Assembly: GCF_011397635.1 (NCBI RefSeq)
Contig: NC_064771.1
Coordinates: 17,237,379 to 17,301,378 of the forward strand
Direction of reading: 5' to 3'
Source of the DNA: Epinephelus fuscoguttatus
Taxonomy: Eukaryota; Chordata; Actinopteri; Perciformes; Serranidae
Length of the DNA stretch: 64,000 nt
Made by a program: the position numbers and the translations under genes. Under the pieces are notes generated by a model that worked only from the letters and a program-made list of their open reading frames with translations, searched no databases and was not told the DNA's origin. Shown here piece after piece: positions 22,601 to 34,557 of the stretch (within the stretch, counting starts at the first letter, position 1; each line of letters starts with the position of its first letter).

Positions 22601-24652
22601 AATCTCTGGGTCTATGATTTAGGGCTAACTAACTTGCTAGCTTCCTCCTTCTTTCGTCAAGCACAGCTGGTTGTTAGCTAACGGCAATGCCAACTGGTTG
22701 GGGTGAGAACAACTGGTGATGCAACCAGGAAATACTGTGCAGACCACACTGTCCCATTTCTGAGACCATTCGGTATGGCTGATGCGGTCTTCAAAGGACG
22801 TGGCCATTGTAGACCACTAAGGCCCCATCCTTCAAAAGCCGCAGCCCCTGAACTGAGACCTAAAAAAACAACACATATTCTGAACATATATCCATAGACT
22901 GTATAAAAGAAGTAGAACCCCTGTGATGTCACCCATTGGTTTGCTGACTATTGTTTTGAAGCCTTGAGTTTGGCATTTCGGCCATTGCCATCTTGCTTTT
23001 TTGGAGCCAGAAGTGAACATATTTGGACAAGAGGGTGGAGCTGGGGAGAGTATACATTGCTATGCCTCTATCCTGATTGGCAGGTAGTTGTGGTAGTGAC
23101 TTGTCAATCACAAGGTAACTACGCTCTAAAGCACATTCTCTATTTTTCTCTAAATGGGACCATAATTTACCAAACGAACATCTTGCTATATTAAAGACTT
23201 GAAAATGTTTACTATGGTAATAAATCAAGTGAGAAGTAGGGTCATTTATACAGATTTTTATACAATTGGACTTAGTTTTGCAAACAGTGGAGTCACCTAC
23301 TGCTAGCATTAGAAAGAATGCATGTTGTTAGCATCGACCACTAGCCAAATGCTGGTAAAATATGCAAGAGGATAGAAGATATGCTTGACTCACAAGCCAA
23401 AACACAAAAATGGTTATCTACTGAGTGACTGGTAAATTTTGAACATTCACTAGCACTTTGTCTGGTGGATAAAAAAAACTCCATTTCTTTTGTACAGTCT
23501 ATGGTGTATACTAGCGAGGTATTCATGTGATCGATTCCATGTCCTTACTAAAGCTAGATATGCAGTAGAGGTGCCATGTAAGGCCACTAAAGGCAGCCTT
23601 GTGTCTAAATATTAAGGCCACAGAATGCCCACAGTTTATGATATAAAATTAGATTATTGACTTTACCGCCTCTGTTTGACAGTGATTCCTTTCTGCTGCA
23701 GGGACTTTTCATTTGTGAGCTGCAGCAGGGTGATCTCTTTGCGGCTAAACAGACGGATAGAGAAGGCCTTCTCCAGCAGCTTGTCGGGTGTGACCGTGGA
23801 GGCAATGCCCTTGACAAAAGCTTGAATGTCCGCCCTAACTTTGCCTGAATCCTGCTGCTGGCTGCCCTGGCCTCCCTGGGCCCCTGCTTTGTGTTTGCGG
23901 TAGAACTTGAGCAACGCGATAGCCACACGGAAGAGAACCTTGTAGCCCTCCACTAGGTAGACATCCAGGACCCTGACTACGTGGCTGAAAGGCAGGTCAC
24001 CCAACACCCAGCATTGCCAGTCTGCGTAGACTTCAAGCACATCCTGGGCTGTGGCCACGATCAGTTTATGGGCGGCTGTACAGTACTTGTTGGCCAGGTC
24101 ACCAAAAGTCATGCAGCTAGACTCAAAGCCCAGGAAAGTCTGGTCCAGCAGGCGTTTGCCTGGCTCGTTGCAGGCCAGTATGCGGCTCACATGCTCAAAA
24201 CACTGAGCCTCATCTTTGCTGAAGTGCAGGAGCAATGACGTAACAGCAGGTAGTGACGGGCAGTGGGAGATATCTGGAAACTGTCCAGCCACGCAATTGA
24301 TAATCTGGTGGGCTGAGGCTACTGCGTCTGCCTTCAGGCAGTACCGTGGCAGAGGGCTTCCATCAACAAACTCTGGAAGTGGGATTTGAGAGGAGGGCTT
24401 CTTAGTGGCTGCATTTCCCATAATGTCACGATACACTTCTGCATCTGGGGTCACTGTACGACAGGGAATGGCTTTGATGAGCTGCTGGTAGACTTGTGCC
24501 CGTAGTTTGTGGTTTTTGGCCCAGTAACCCTGCCGAGCCATCTGTTTGAACTCTTTCAGGTCTTTACAGTCTACCTTGGTGGGCCCGCTGCTCTTGGCCA
24601 GATCCCCCATCTGGTTCCAGTCCACAAAGCTGCCATAGTCTTCTTCAGCCAT
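16632..24652 (-). CDS. tbc1d24: TBC1 domain family member 24 (TBC-TLDc protein)
   Basis: Six minus-strand coding exons: 24652-23667 (ATG), 22007-21849, 21315-21252, 19144-19049, 17153-16907 and 16786-16632 (TAA at 16634-16632). All phases match, giving 568 residues; the human protein is about 559. Residues about 45-265 form the TBC domain ([80 protein letters not shown]). Residues about 340-568 form the TLDc domain ([69 protein letters not shown]). In vertebrates it binds phosphoinositides and ARF6 and acts in synaptic vesicle trafficking; loss causes epilepsy and deafness in people. A neural micro-exon known in mammals, after the large exon, was not seen here. atp6v0c follows in the same direction. 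Confidence 0.97.
17540..17835. mobile_element. MITE fragment related to the element at 47270-48247
   Basis: It shares CCACCAGACTCCT.TGACA, a following ACTGCTGCCTT-type segment and GTAATACACTGA.TATGG with the larger element in the mgat5b-like gene. The copy sits in the last-but-one tbc1d24 intron and lacks clear ends. Confidence 0.55.
19735..21035. mobile_element. Foldback (long inverted repeat) element, copy 1
   Basis: Left arm starts at ACTTCACCCACAAATAGTCA and runs through ATTACTCACTGTG, GAACGAAAAATCCAAAAACG, AAGTCTCATTTATCCAGTC and CAGTACTTCCCAAAC. The right arm has the reverse complements of these in inverse order and ends TTTTGTGGGTGAAGCATTCC. Arms are roughly 300-380 bases. The loop is occupied by a separate hAT MITE (20117-20731). 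No coding capacity; it lies in a tbc1d24 intron. Confidence 0.85.
20117..20731. mobile_element. hAT MITE nested in the foldback element
   Basis: The ends are CAGGGGATGTCCAGACTTTT and the inverse CCGGACTTTGGATGTGTCTG, matching the ubiquitous hAT terminus CAGGGGTGTCCAAAC. Flanking 8-mers GTTTATAC (left) and GTTTATGC (right) fit an 8-bp target duplication with one mismatch. Confidence 0.75.
21201..21245. repeat. TG/CA microsatellite abutting a tbc1d24 splice donor
   Basis: An interrupted (TG)n on the plus strand. Read on the tbc1d24 strand it is a CA repeat beginning about six bases after the donor of the 64-base exon 21315-21252. Confidence 0.9.
22527..22860. mobile_element. MITE with about 32-bp terminal inverted repeats
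   Basis: The left end TCTCAATTCAGCGGCTGCAG is mirrored by CTGCAGCCGC-like sequence at the right end (GCCGCAGCCCCTGAACTGAG, ending 22859). The CCCTTGAAGG and CCTTCAAAAG segments also pair. About 335 bases, non-coding, in a tbc1d24 intron. Confidence 0.8.
22892..23504. mobile_element. Teleost interspersed MITE, CCATAGACTGTA ends
   Basis: It starts CCATAGACTGTATAAAAG and ends TACAGTCTATGG, a 12-bp inverted pair. The interior contains GATGTCACCCATTGGTTTG, TTTTGAAGCCTTGAGTTTGG and AATAAATCAAGTGAGAAGTA, remembered as parts of a very common fish repeat. It is non-coding. Confidence 0.8.
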
Positions 24653-25459
24653 GGTGTTGGAAACTTGCCGGACTGCCTGAGTGGGAAGAGAGGAGAGACG
24701 CTCCGGGGTATTGCTAACCTTCCGTCCTCCGCACAGCAGATAACTAGCCTATTTTTCTTAACTGCCCATGATGGTTACTGGAAGACACAAAGGTAGATAA
24801 AGGAAAAATACAAGATTAATTTGCATCATCATTAAAATAGATAACAGATAGATAGCATTATCAAACTTTTTTATACTTGTTTCATACTGAGCAGTTAAAT
24901 TTACATGATAAACATGTTCTAAAATCTTTTGGACATCTTCTATGAAACCTAGTCCTTGGTAAATCCATACTGTTCCTATGTACTTGGCTACCTCCAAGTC
25001 TATGATATTAATTAGTTGAGGATAACACATAGACTTGAGATATGTAGGCATATTGTGCATAACTGTTTCCATAAGTGGTGATTTGCAACAAGTAAGGAGG
25101 GGTGTATTACACAACAGCCACAGCAAATCTGTGCTGTAAAACAACATTAGCCAATTTTACTAATCAGGTTATGCACTGGTCAAGATCGTCAGATGGAAAA
25201 GAGCATGTATGTCATGCATTTCATCTGAAGTGAAAAACAAATCAAGTAAACCCGTAGCCTGAATGGAATGCAGTGTAAGGCTATCTTATGACAGTCACAA
25301 AACATCTTCAGATGTCCTGTGATGCAAAAATATATCTCAGACTGATTTAACTGGCCAGGCAAAGTTTGATATTAAAGCAATTGAACTGGGTTCTAACCAG
25401 TGATACGGGAAATAACATTTTTCTGCACACTGTAAGAGCTCCCAGGCAATAGATCTGGA

Positions 25460-25740
25460 AACTGTCATACAATAATCAGATCATTTTCCCGCAATGCTTA
25501 CCCACAAGTGACATGGAGATTCATGTCCAAAGATCATTTGCAATTTACAGCATACTGAGAATGGTTATCAAACAATCATCAAATCATGTCACACTGTTCC
25601 TTAACGAGTCACATGGAGATGCATGTCCAAAGATCACTCACAGTATGCTAAAAATGACAGTCATAAAATCATACGATCACTTCACACTGCCTTACAAGTC
25701 ACATGGAAGTGCATACCAATACATTACTGCATGTAAAACT
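25460..25740. repeat. About 100-bp tandem repeat, three degenerate copies
   Basis: ACATGGAGATTCATGTCC at 25511, ACATGGAGATGCATGTCC at 25611 and ACATGGAAGTGCAT at 25701 mark successive units. Between them a shared block with TCAAATCATG/TCATACGATCA and CACACTG.TCCTTA/CACACTGCCTTA recurs. Confidence 0.8.
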
Positions 25741-27038
25741 GGAAGCATTTATGGTGAGTCTGTAGAGATTAACTGCTCTACTTAGAGAGTATGTTAACCT
25801 CAATGTTGCTGTTTTACCACTGACACAGGATGTAATCTGTCAAAGGTAAACTTGAACTAGAGACCCAACTGACCAAAGGCCTCTTTGACATTTTGATTAA
25901 TTAAATGCATTGTCAGAATCAGGCACATCATCAATTCTATTTCTACGCCTCATGAGCCCCATACTCATGCCTCCAACATATTCAACCCATCATGAGGAGG
26001 CATGGTAGCATTCAGGGTGCAGTAACGTCAAATGCTTATCAGTAGGATGCCAAACCAAACAAGGCTAGCTGCCAATAGGTTCAGCAGGACAGCCTTTAAA
26101 CCTTAGTGCTGGTCATTTAAACTGGGGTCACTTACCCCATGATGACAAGTAATCTTTGCATACTGTAAAGGACTGTTTGGCATTAATAACAAGGGACCAA
26201 AGGGTGTTGGAGCAATGGTCCTGCAGAGTGGTGTAGTATTCTGCCCTTTAATTTGTTAGATACCTGTCCTCATCCTGCAAAGAGGTTAGCCTACTTAACT
26301 TAGAAAATGCATATATATTTAGGTCTACACTACAGACTACTGTCTGTGCAATAGCTTGGAAATGACAATGATTCTGCAGCTACACTATGTGTATTTTGCA
26401 TTAAATGGGCAGTGACAGCTCCCATTAGTGTTCATGCATTTTTCTCTTACAAAATCTAAAAACATGCAATCAATTTTACACCTCTAATGCGATAAGTTAC
26501 CTATCTCAAGATGACTTATCTATTGCAAATTCAATTTTAATAACACAGGTACAGCACAGAGACTGAAGCTGCCTACTAGCCCTAAATAAAGCGTACAGGA
26601 GCAGACACATTTAACAGTACGATACCTCTGCAGAACTCGATCGACAGTGTTAGGTAACGTTGCTGTAGGCGAATCAAGGAATTCAGTTTTATCTTGGAGG
26701 CTCAGCAAATACACAAAGTCACAAGCACAGAAATAGCAAACCTTACAGTGTCGCCCTATTAACATTTTAGTATCCGCAGGTATCATTACACACTGGATTG
26801 ACAGCTTCAAATGCAAAGCTGCCCAAACTGTATCTTCAAAAGAATAACCCATTAACGTTAGCTGGCAAGCAGAGGTGATAGTAGCCTGCGCACACGGGTC
26901 ACAGGGTATTTAACATTACCGCCCGGGTAAATCTGATACACCCTTTTCCATTCACTCCTGCCAAGTTAGCATTGCTAGCGTTAGCTAGCCGCAAGCTGCT
27001 CCTGTTAGTGCGCGTAAGCAGCTAACGAAACCTTAACC

Positions 27039-27081
27039 ACACACACACCCACACACACACACACACACACATACACACACA
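27039..27081. repeat. CA microsatellite
   Basis: Interrupted (CA)n in the first intron of tbc1d24. Confidence 0.9.
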
Positions 27082-27395
27082 GCTAGCAGCCAGATAACAT
27101 GACACGCAAGACAGACACGAAGCCATGCAAATATGGAGCAAAAAACAACCCAGTTAAATATGTTAGCTAACGCTGCTGCACCAGCTAGCATGAACATTAC
27201 CGACCACAATTCATTTGGTCCGCAGGCTGTCTTGGAGTTTGTTGATGTGGGGAGATTTCAGCTTCAATTTGTGGAAAGGCGGTGTATTTAAAACACAAAA
27301 CCCGCGACGGGAAGGAGAATAACCTCTGCCACACGGGAGCGAAGACTGGTAAGCAAATGAAACATAAGTGTCAAGTAAACTGACATTATCCTTAC

Positions 27396-27460
27396 CTGGA
27401 TGGGAGATGTCTTGAGACGTGAAGCAGTATTCATATTAAGTTGCCTCGCGCATGCGCAGT
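27396..27460 (-). promoter_or_regulatory. tbc1d24: tbc1d24 5'-UTR exon and NRF1-type promoter
   Basis: On the minus strand CCCATCCAG|GTAAGG forms a strong donor at 27396. It pairs with an acceptor CACTCAG|GCAGTCC at about 24676, just 5' of the start codon. A perfect NRF1 palindrome GCGCATGCGC lies at 27448-27457, so the start of transcription is probably close by. The UTR exon is inferred from splice signals and position, not from transcripts. Confidence 0.6.
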
Positions 27461-29685
27461 GGCTCCCAACTCGGTCACGCTCAACGTCTGTGCGCGTGCT
27501 GCTGGAGCTGCAGAGAGGGGTTCAGGTGGGCTGGTTAAACTGTTTACAGCTGCTTCACTGTATGCTCTGATTCACAACAAGTTATACTATATAAAAACTA
27601 AAGAAATGTGAATGAAGAAAACCAACTAGATCATACTTTAATACTATAGGCTCGTGTATATGTGCTGTACATCAATATCTGCTACTTATATCACATACAA
27701 ATACCTATACATGCCCATAAAATACTGGAGTATTACAGGAATACCACAAGATATTAAAGCTACCAAACATATGTTCATGTCTTATAGTGCACCAAATACC
27801 AATATCATCCTTCTATGACTCACTCCCAGAAGCCAACATACACTGCTGGGACCATGTAAAGTCTGCACGGTGGGATCACACTCTCTCATTTTTCTTGTTT
27901 ACTTGCAGACATATTCTGTCAAATAAGTGCTGGTGCTGGGACAGGACATGGCAGGAAGTACCCTAGCAAGGGCAACAAACCCTGCCTTTGTCCCATACTC
28001 AAAGTAACCGTCAAAACACAACCGGCAACCACATGACAGTAATTACTGATAATTAAATTGTGGGACCATCACTGCCTTCCAGAACAACTCAGGGTAAGAT
28101 GTTGTTCGGCCTTGTCTTGTCCCTCCTAAACACAGCTGATGTTTTTTATGCCCTCATTCACTATGACCTTCCTAATACTGAAATAGCAAAGAAAGATTGT
28201 GCCTTATATGGGTTTTCTTTCAACTTTAGCCACAGATTTAATGGCATTTGGTTAGAAGATAGTCTCCCACCCAAGATGATACAAGTACATCACAGTATCC
28301 ATGACACAGCAGACTTCTTCATGATTGTGTTTGTTCCTCAGAGCTCAAACTTTAGAACTAAAGTGAAAAAGAGCAACACATCACATGATAATGATAATCT
28401 GCAGACACTCCATATCATTTGATTTTTTTTCCATATCAAACTTGCATACATATCTGCAAAATTATGCTTCTATGGTGCTCCCAGACAGTGTGTGAGTGTA
28501 TGCATGTGTTGGTCATGTAAAATGGGTGTATGCATGTACTGTATTTGTGAGTGGAGAGGGATTTTAAAGACAACTGAGGGGAAAAAACACGAGTGAACAT
28601 GAAGGATTGTCAGCATGTGTGTGTGTTTGTGTTTGTGTGTGTGTGTGAGAGAGAGGCAGACAGATGGGGTGTAAAGCCAGTAAGCCTTTAGGTCCTAGCT
28701 TATGGAGGTTTATGCTCATCAAATCCTTCCGCTCCCAAACACTGCGTGACATCACTCCAGTAGCCCCACCCCATCCTCCTTTCTCACATGAACACACACA
28801 TGCACACGTTTGTGCACACATGCACAAAAGCACACAGACCTGTTTATACACACACTCTTCATTCACATATGTAAGAAACAAGACAACACAGATCCAGGAC
28901 CTGAAACACTTCTTTTATATCAGATCTAACCTGTGAGATTACACTTAGAACTCACATTGGTTAAACCGGTTCAGTCCAGTGTTCTCCTGTAAATTTACAT
29001 GATTACAATAAGAACAGGGTTTACTGTAGGCACACAGTGATGTTTGTACAATTAAATAGATCTCTGTAGCCTAGAGAGATTAATGTGTGCAGGCAAAATG
29101 AATGTGCAGTTGTATTGTCTCTTAGCAATATGCCCTACAAGGCTCTAAATCAGCCAGTTGCACTATGCAGCTGTCTCTTGGCAAAATAAAGCCTTAATAA
29201 AGGGTTATTCACACAAACTGAATAGATACCTTTGTATTTTATTTTATTTTTTCATTGTTGGTCAGACAAATGAGCAAGAAATGATACAGGGGAAACATGA
29301 TGTGGCTGTAACACTTTTTGTTTCAGCACCTATAATTCACTAAATCTTTGCGTTCAAGCTGTCAAATTTTGGCACAAAGTACCCTCAGAGTTTCCAGCTT
29401 CGCCAGCTTTATCGCAAAAGTCATCAACTGATGTCAAATAAAAGGAGTTCTGTTGGTATAACCTGCCCCTCCACATTACCTGGGGTAAGTTGTATAAATA
29501 ACAGTGAAGAGTTTAAAATTACACTATTGCAAAAAAATACAAATTAAAAAACTGTTTCAAACTCTAATAACTATTTCCTGCTAAGGTCTAACTTGCTGAC
29601 CTGTACCTGTCAGATGTTTAGTGCCTCACACATCATCTACCACAGTCACTAACCAGTCAAGACATCCTCTTGAAGAAGAAGAGGA

Positions 29686-29960
29686 TATTTTTTAATAATC
29701 CCAGAGGGGACATTTAATTTTTTCACTCCGTTGTCACATACACACAGGCCCAAATTACATGCACAAACAGGACCTATACATGCATTAAATGGAGTGATGT
29801 TAGAGTCAGGGTGCTGTCTTGGACAGGCACCCCCAAGCAGTTGGGGGTTCAGTGCCTTACTCAAGTGCACCTCAGCAGTGCCCAAGAGGCAAACTAGCAC
29901 CTCTCCAGCTACTAGTTCATGCTCCATATTTGGTCTGGACAGGGACTTGAACTGGAACCA
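29686..29960 (+). mobile_element. Dispersed teleost repeat (LINE/SINE 3'-type fragment)
   Basis: Contains AATAATCCCAGAGGGGACAT, GGACAGGCACCCCCAAGCAG, TTGGGGGTTCAGTGCCTTAC, CACCTCAGCAGTGCCCAAGA and CTCCATATTTGGTCTGGACA, remembered as parts of a repeat found across teleost genomes. It has no reading frame of its own; class uncertain. Confidence 0.55.
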
Positions 29961-30884
29961 AAGTGCCCATTGCTCTTGCTGTGCATTGGATACTCTTTGC
30001 CCACACAGAGCAGCTGTGTTGCTCTTCTTTCTCTGGGGTTTTTTTTATCTCAGTATCTGCTCGGGGTTACTGTCTTTACCTGTCTCACCTCATCTAATGC
30101 AGACTTAAGTACATATGTAAGCATGCCCCTGTAATGTATTCTTACCAGCTCTCTTTGCATGCTGAAAAGGGAATAAGATAGATACAACTGTCATTAAGGT
30201 TAGTTGCAACACTTTTAAAATGCATTAGAATGTTCAAAATCCCTGTTTAGCTATGTGCAGCAGCATGGTGCTGAAATGGACGAAGATGAAAAGCCTCACA
30301 TTTTACCCAAGAGACTACTCTCTAATCTCATGCAAGTTACAAAATTCTAAATTCAACAGTATCAGTAATAATCAAAACCTGCATTTGGGCTGAAACATTA
30401 CTTTCATGCATTAAAAATCAGAGTTAAATCTGAACTACGGAGAAAGTGGCGTTGTTACAACCATAGCCTACCTGGTCTCCCCTAAATAAGCAAAAAATGA
30501 GCAAAAATGGGATGGAGGTGGCCTATGTTAGAGTAATTAATCTGTTTATTAACTCAAAGGTCCCTCTCCATAAACAGCATGAGCAGATTCACCTCAGCTG
30601 ACATGGCTGGTGCTGTCAGTCGATCAGTGTTCAGTGTTCTGGCTACTTACTTGCTGAGGGGACGAAGGTACGGCATCTGGGCCCTTAAGTAGACTGCTAA
30701 TTGCATTCATGGCCTATTTTGTAAGAGGCTGATAGGCTCCTTGTTTGTAGCATCACTGTACTGTATGCCAGCTGATACATGTAACATATGTGTCCTATCC
30801 ACAGGCAGATTATGAGACAAGGGTCCCTGGGTACAGATATGCAAAAGGCCCACCACCTCTCCTACACAGGAGCAAGACACACAG

Positions 30885-31085
30885 GGTTTGTGATGGTTTC
30901 GCATCTTTTTGTTGTCATTATGTGGTTTTGTGTGTCTTTGTGCTGAGTTTGTCTCTTTTTGATGTAAATTTGTGTCTCCTTGTGGTTGTTTTGTATCTCT
31001 GTAGTCATTTTGTGTCACGTTGCAGTTCCCTTGCATCTCTTTGTGGTCTGTTTGTGTGTGTTTGTGATCATTTAGAGCCCCTTCC
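30885..31085. repeat. Degenerate minisatellite of TTTGTGTCTCTTTGTGGTCA-like units
   Basis: About nine divergent units of roughly 21 bases: CATTATGTGGTTTTGTGTGT, CATTTTGTGTCACGTTGCAG and similar. The array is open on the minus strand, producing a spurious polar ORF rich in H, N, T and K. Confidence 0.75.
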
Positions 31086-33714
31086 TGGTCAGTGCATGTT
31101 AATTTGGGTGACATTTTGCAAGTAAAGGCGAGGAGGGCCCTGACGCTTTTGGGCTCCTGTGCCTCTGCCTGGTAGACCTGTTCAGCAATCCATTCATGGT
31201 CCTATCTATCTCTATCCAACTGGGATGTTACTAATGACTTAAGCAATGTGGAAACTTTTGGCTTGTCCTCCTGATTACAGATATATGCTTATTCTCATTA
31301 TCATCCCTTTCAGGCTAGGTCTGCCAGTACACCTTGGCACTATGGCGCCCTCCTCAGGTACCTGGGAGACTGTGATTTGAGCCATGATCAACCTGTGTGG
31401 CTTTTCACACTTGTTTCCAATCTTAGTGCCTTTCACCAAAAGTACAAGTTTCATAGTTGTGCATGATGTATAAAAACAGTATTGCGACTAAAATAAAAAC
31501 TGTTGAGGCTCAGTGACACAAACTTCTCTTTCAAAATGTGAGATGGTTTCTCTCTCATACAAATCCATGGTCCATTCTAGCACTTACAGCTTGAAACCTC
31601 CAAAGAAATAACTGCATTAATTCATGTGTGACGGAATTATTTGACGACTGTGTTACAACACAGTAAGTCAGAAATGCAATTTTAACTTTGATTGTTATCT
31701 ATAAAGTTTCCACTGAGCATTTTCCTGGATCTATTATGATGTTTACTATTGTGACTGTCATTAAATTTGTACTGTCTTTTGTCTGTATTGTGCCATTCAG
31801 TGCCAAAGGTTTGCACCATTTGAGCTATTTAAATGAGCTCCCTGCTTGAGTATCAATTCAAAACCGAGGCTTAAGTCTAGCCAGCGGGACTGAAAGAAAC
31901 TGTGTCACCCAATAGCGTGGGCTCCATTGTATCCGTGAAAGGCCTAAGCAGCACTCTGGGTATTGTTTTCTTTAAAGGGGAGTCAGGTTACCTTGACAAC
32001 CGCAGGATGCCTACCCATAGGCCCTGGGACAGAGAAAAGACACGGCCAGAGAAGGAGGGAAAGAAAGCGAAAAGAAACAAAAAAGGAGGCGAGATAGGCT
32101 ACTTCCCAGTCCAAACTTTATTTCCTTTTTTTTTAAGTTTGTGTGTTTTGAAAACAGGCCCGATGGTTGCCAGTGGGTTAAGACGGAGACCCGAGGAGGT
32201 GAGGATGTGTGTGTGTGTTTGTGTGTGGTTGTGCATGTGCAGGTTTGTCTTTTACGCTGAGCCGCTGACATCTCTGTATCTGTCTCACATTGTCACACAG
32301 CAGCAGTTTGGTTTTGTTTAGGTTCAGTATTTCTGTCAGTGTAATGAACATGTTCAACACACTTGCAGAGAGACCGCAGGCTTAAACGGCTTTCATGGCC
32401 AGTCATGCTGGCAACAGCATTACTTTGATAATCTATTTATGCCTGCAGACGTTATTGATGCAATTCATGTGGAAAGTGTGACCGTCCATTTGCAATATAA
32501 AGAAACCACAATGGACATTTAAACCTTTATCCAGAATATGAGTGGAAATAGTGTATGAATTATGTTTTTCTCTGCCCAAGTTATGACTATACATTTATTA
32601 CTTACTGGGATTTGCAATGTGCTTGTTTTGACAGTGAGATACAGCATCCTGTAAACAGCAGGCCATGCATGTTGCACTGCGGCCACGCAGGTAAGCCTCA
32701 TCATCATTAACAGTGGCTAATCAGTGGACAGGAAGTAGCAAAGCTGTACAGTAGCAACAGTCCATAATTACATTTCGCTTTACTTACTTAGCTCATTTTT
32801 TCTCATTTTGACAGCTGATGTCTGAGGTCCACCTCACAGTGACTAATGTGTAACTGATTATATTCATAATCACATCTTCCCTTTACATGGAGCTGGATAT
32901 CCCCAGCATGTGACATCACCAACAGTAGCTATCAGGCCATCACAAAGTAACCTGTTTTCACATGATTTACAGCTCTGCTACTTTTCCATACCGTATAAAC
33001 CCTAATTCAAAGACATGTGATGTTGCGATGAGTGCTTTGACAACTTTGATGAAACACAGATTGATAGAATGAAATGGAAATAATTTGTTTGGATCAGAAT
33101 CTGGAGCTTTATAGGCACTGAGAGAGCCTTGAAACTGTTTGCGCTTGGCTACGCAGTGTTTCTTTGGGTAAGGGTTTGTGGGTTTACTGGCCTGATGAAA
33201 GTGAGACCAAAGTGACTGCTCTCTCTGCCCCAGTTATACTGACGCTTGGAGCCCATGTGAGCAGTGAGCAGACACGTGCTATAATCGCACATCACGCTTC
33301 AGATATTTGTTTTGACACACCAGGGTCCCCATTTGAAGTCATGGAACAGTTTAGTTCTTCACATTCTCTGCGTATTTGACGAAAGACAAAGTCAGGCTGT
33401 GCGTTTTTATTGCGTCAAATCCGCTCTTAAAATCAAATATATGAAGTTAAAAGGGGATTTAACTGGCTGGTTATGACACAAATTGTTAAAAGGTGGTATT
33501 TTATGTCATGTTCCATATATGGCCAATATACTTACAAAGAAAATACACTGATGACATATCTGGAGATGTTACTGTACCTTATAGCCTACCTCTGTGTCTG
33601 TGCTTAAAAAATATCATGCACAAAACTGGGCATGTGTAAAGATTGTAGCTCAACTTGTTTGAGAAATTTGATTTTGTTTTTTGTTTTTTACCGCTAAAAC
33701 TAGCACTAGTAAAC

Positions 33715-34390
33715 CTAGTTAGTAAGCTAACAGGGAAGTTTAACCTTAGCTAACAGTAACAGATAATTGCTTGAAATTGTTAGCTTCAAGTAAGGGATGA
33801 TTTCTTCACACAGCTAGCTTAAATTAAGCCTAATGGATAAATCCTAAAAATGTTATCTCAAAGTAGCCTAATGAATGAATGCCTGAAGTGGTTAGCTTAA
33901 ACTAGGTAGGCCTATATGCTTGAAACTGTTAAAGTAATGGATAATTGCTTGAAATTAATGGATAAGCATTTGAAATTGCTAGCTAAACGCAATGGGTAAA
34001 TGCTAGAAATTGTTAGCTCCAAGTGATCCAAGTGTCCTTGAAATTGTAAGCATAAAGTAATGATAAATTATTGACACTATTAGCTTAAATTAATGCATAT
34101 ACCCTAAAAATAGTTAAAATATTGAGTAGTGGTTGAAATGGTTATCTTAAAGTAATGGATTTAAATCAATGGATGGTGAAATTGTCAGTTTAAAGTAAAG
34201 GATAATTTCTTGACACTGTTAGCTTAAAGTAAGGGATCATTTCTTGACACTGTTAGCTTAAATATGTGGATAAATCCTAAAAGTTATTATCTTAAAGTAA
34301 CCTAATGAATTGCTTACAGTGGTTATCTTAAAGTTGGTATATGCATCAAACTGTTAAAATAATGGATAAACTCTTAAAACTTAGTTTCTG
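33715..34390. repeat. Degenerate minisatellite of GTTAGCTTAAAGTAATGGAT-like units with higher-order repeat
   Basis: Many diverged units of about 33-36 bases, each pairing a GTTAGCTTAAAGTAA block with a TGCTTGAAATT or TTCTTGACACT block. A longer segment (GTTAGCTTCAAGTAAGGGAT ... AAACTGTTAAAGTAATGG) at 33779 recurs in the same order at 34218, giving a higher-order period of about 439 bases. Confidence 0.8.
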
Positions 34391-34557
34391 CTAGTCCAAG
34401 CAAGATGAATGAATAAACTTGATCAAAACCGACCTTAACACTGACACAGTTCAGTTACATGAAAAAAAAATCAGGTGGTGTCATGGGATTCTTGAGTTGG
34501 ATGTTCTCTGTTTGCTGTAGCATTTCAAGAGGTTTCTCTGTGTATTGTGCCCTCTAG

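Larger units (their letters stand above)
24680..27395. other. tbc1d24 intron 1, no gene seen
   Basis: AT-rich intron. It contains a three-copy tandem repeat (25460-25740), a CA microsatellite (27039-27081), and GCTAGC/GTTAGC-rich sequence near the 5'-UTR exon (26870-27190). Confidence 0.6.
27461..34520. other. Intergenic/5' region between tbc1d24 and the mgat5b-like gene
   Basis: No conserved coding exon was recognised. The missing first exon of the mgat5b-like gene should lie here if it is in the window. Contents: a dispersed repeat (29686-29960), a TTTGTGTCT minisatellite (30885-31085), GT microsatellites near 28620, and the degenerate array at 33715-34390. Confidence 0.55.

Noticed and set aside
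25513..25785. 90-codon ORF in tbc1d24 intron 1
   Set aside because: Spans the 100-bp tandem repeat; no similarity to known proteins and no splice signals in phase.
28060..28422. 120-codon plus-strand ORF starting MGPSLPSRTTQGKMLFGLVL
   Set aside because: No family resemblance, no splice context, ordinary AT-rich intergenic composition; most likely chance.
30707..31114. 135-codon minus-strand ORF rich in H, T, N and K
   Set aside because: It is the antisense reading of a TTTGTGTCT minisatellite.
31902..32321. 139-codon plus-strand ORF starting MSPNSVGSIVSVKGLSSTLG
   Set aside because: It ends in a GT-rich repeat that codes CVCVCVW; no conserved domain; looked at as a possible first mgat5b-like exon but phases do not fit.
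33779..34374. CRISPR-like array of spaced repeats
   Set aside because: Units are degenerate with no conserved-repeat/unique-spacer alternation, and the host is a vertebrate; it is a minisatellite.
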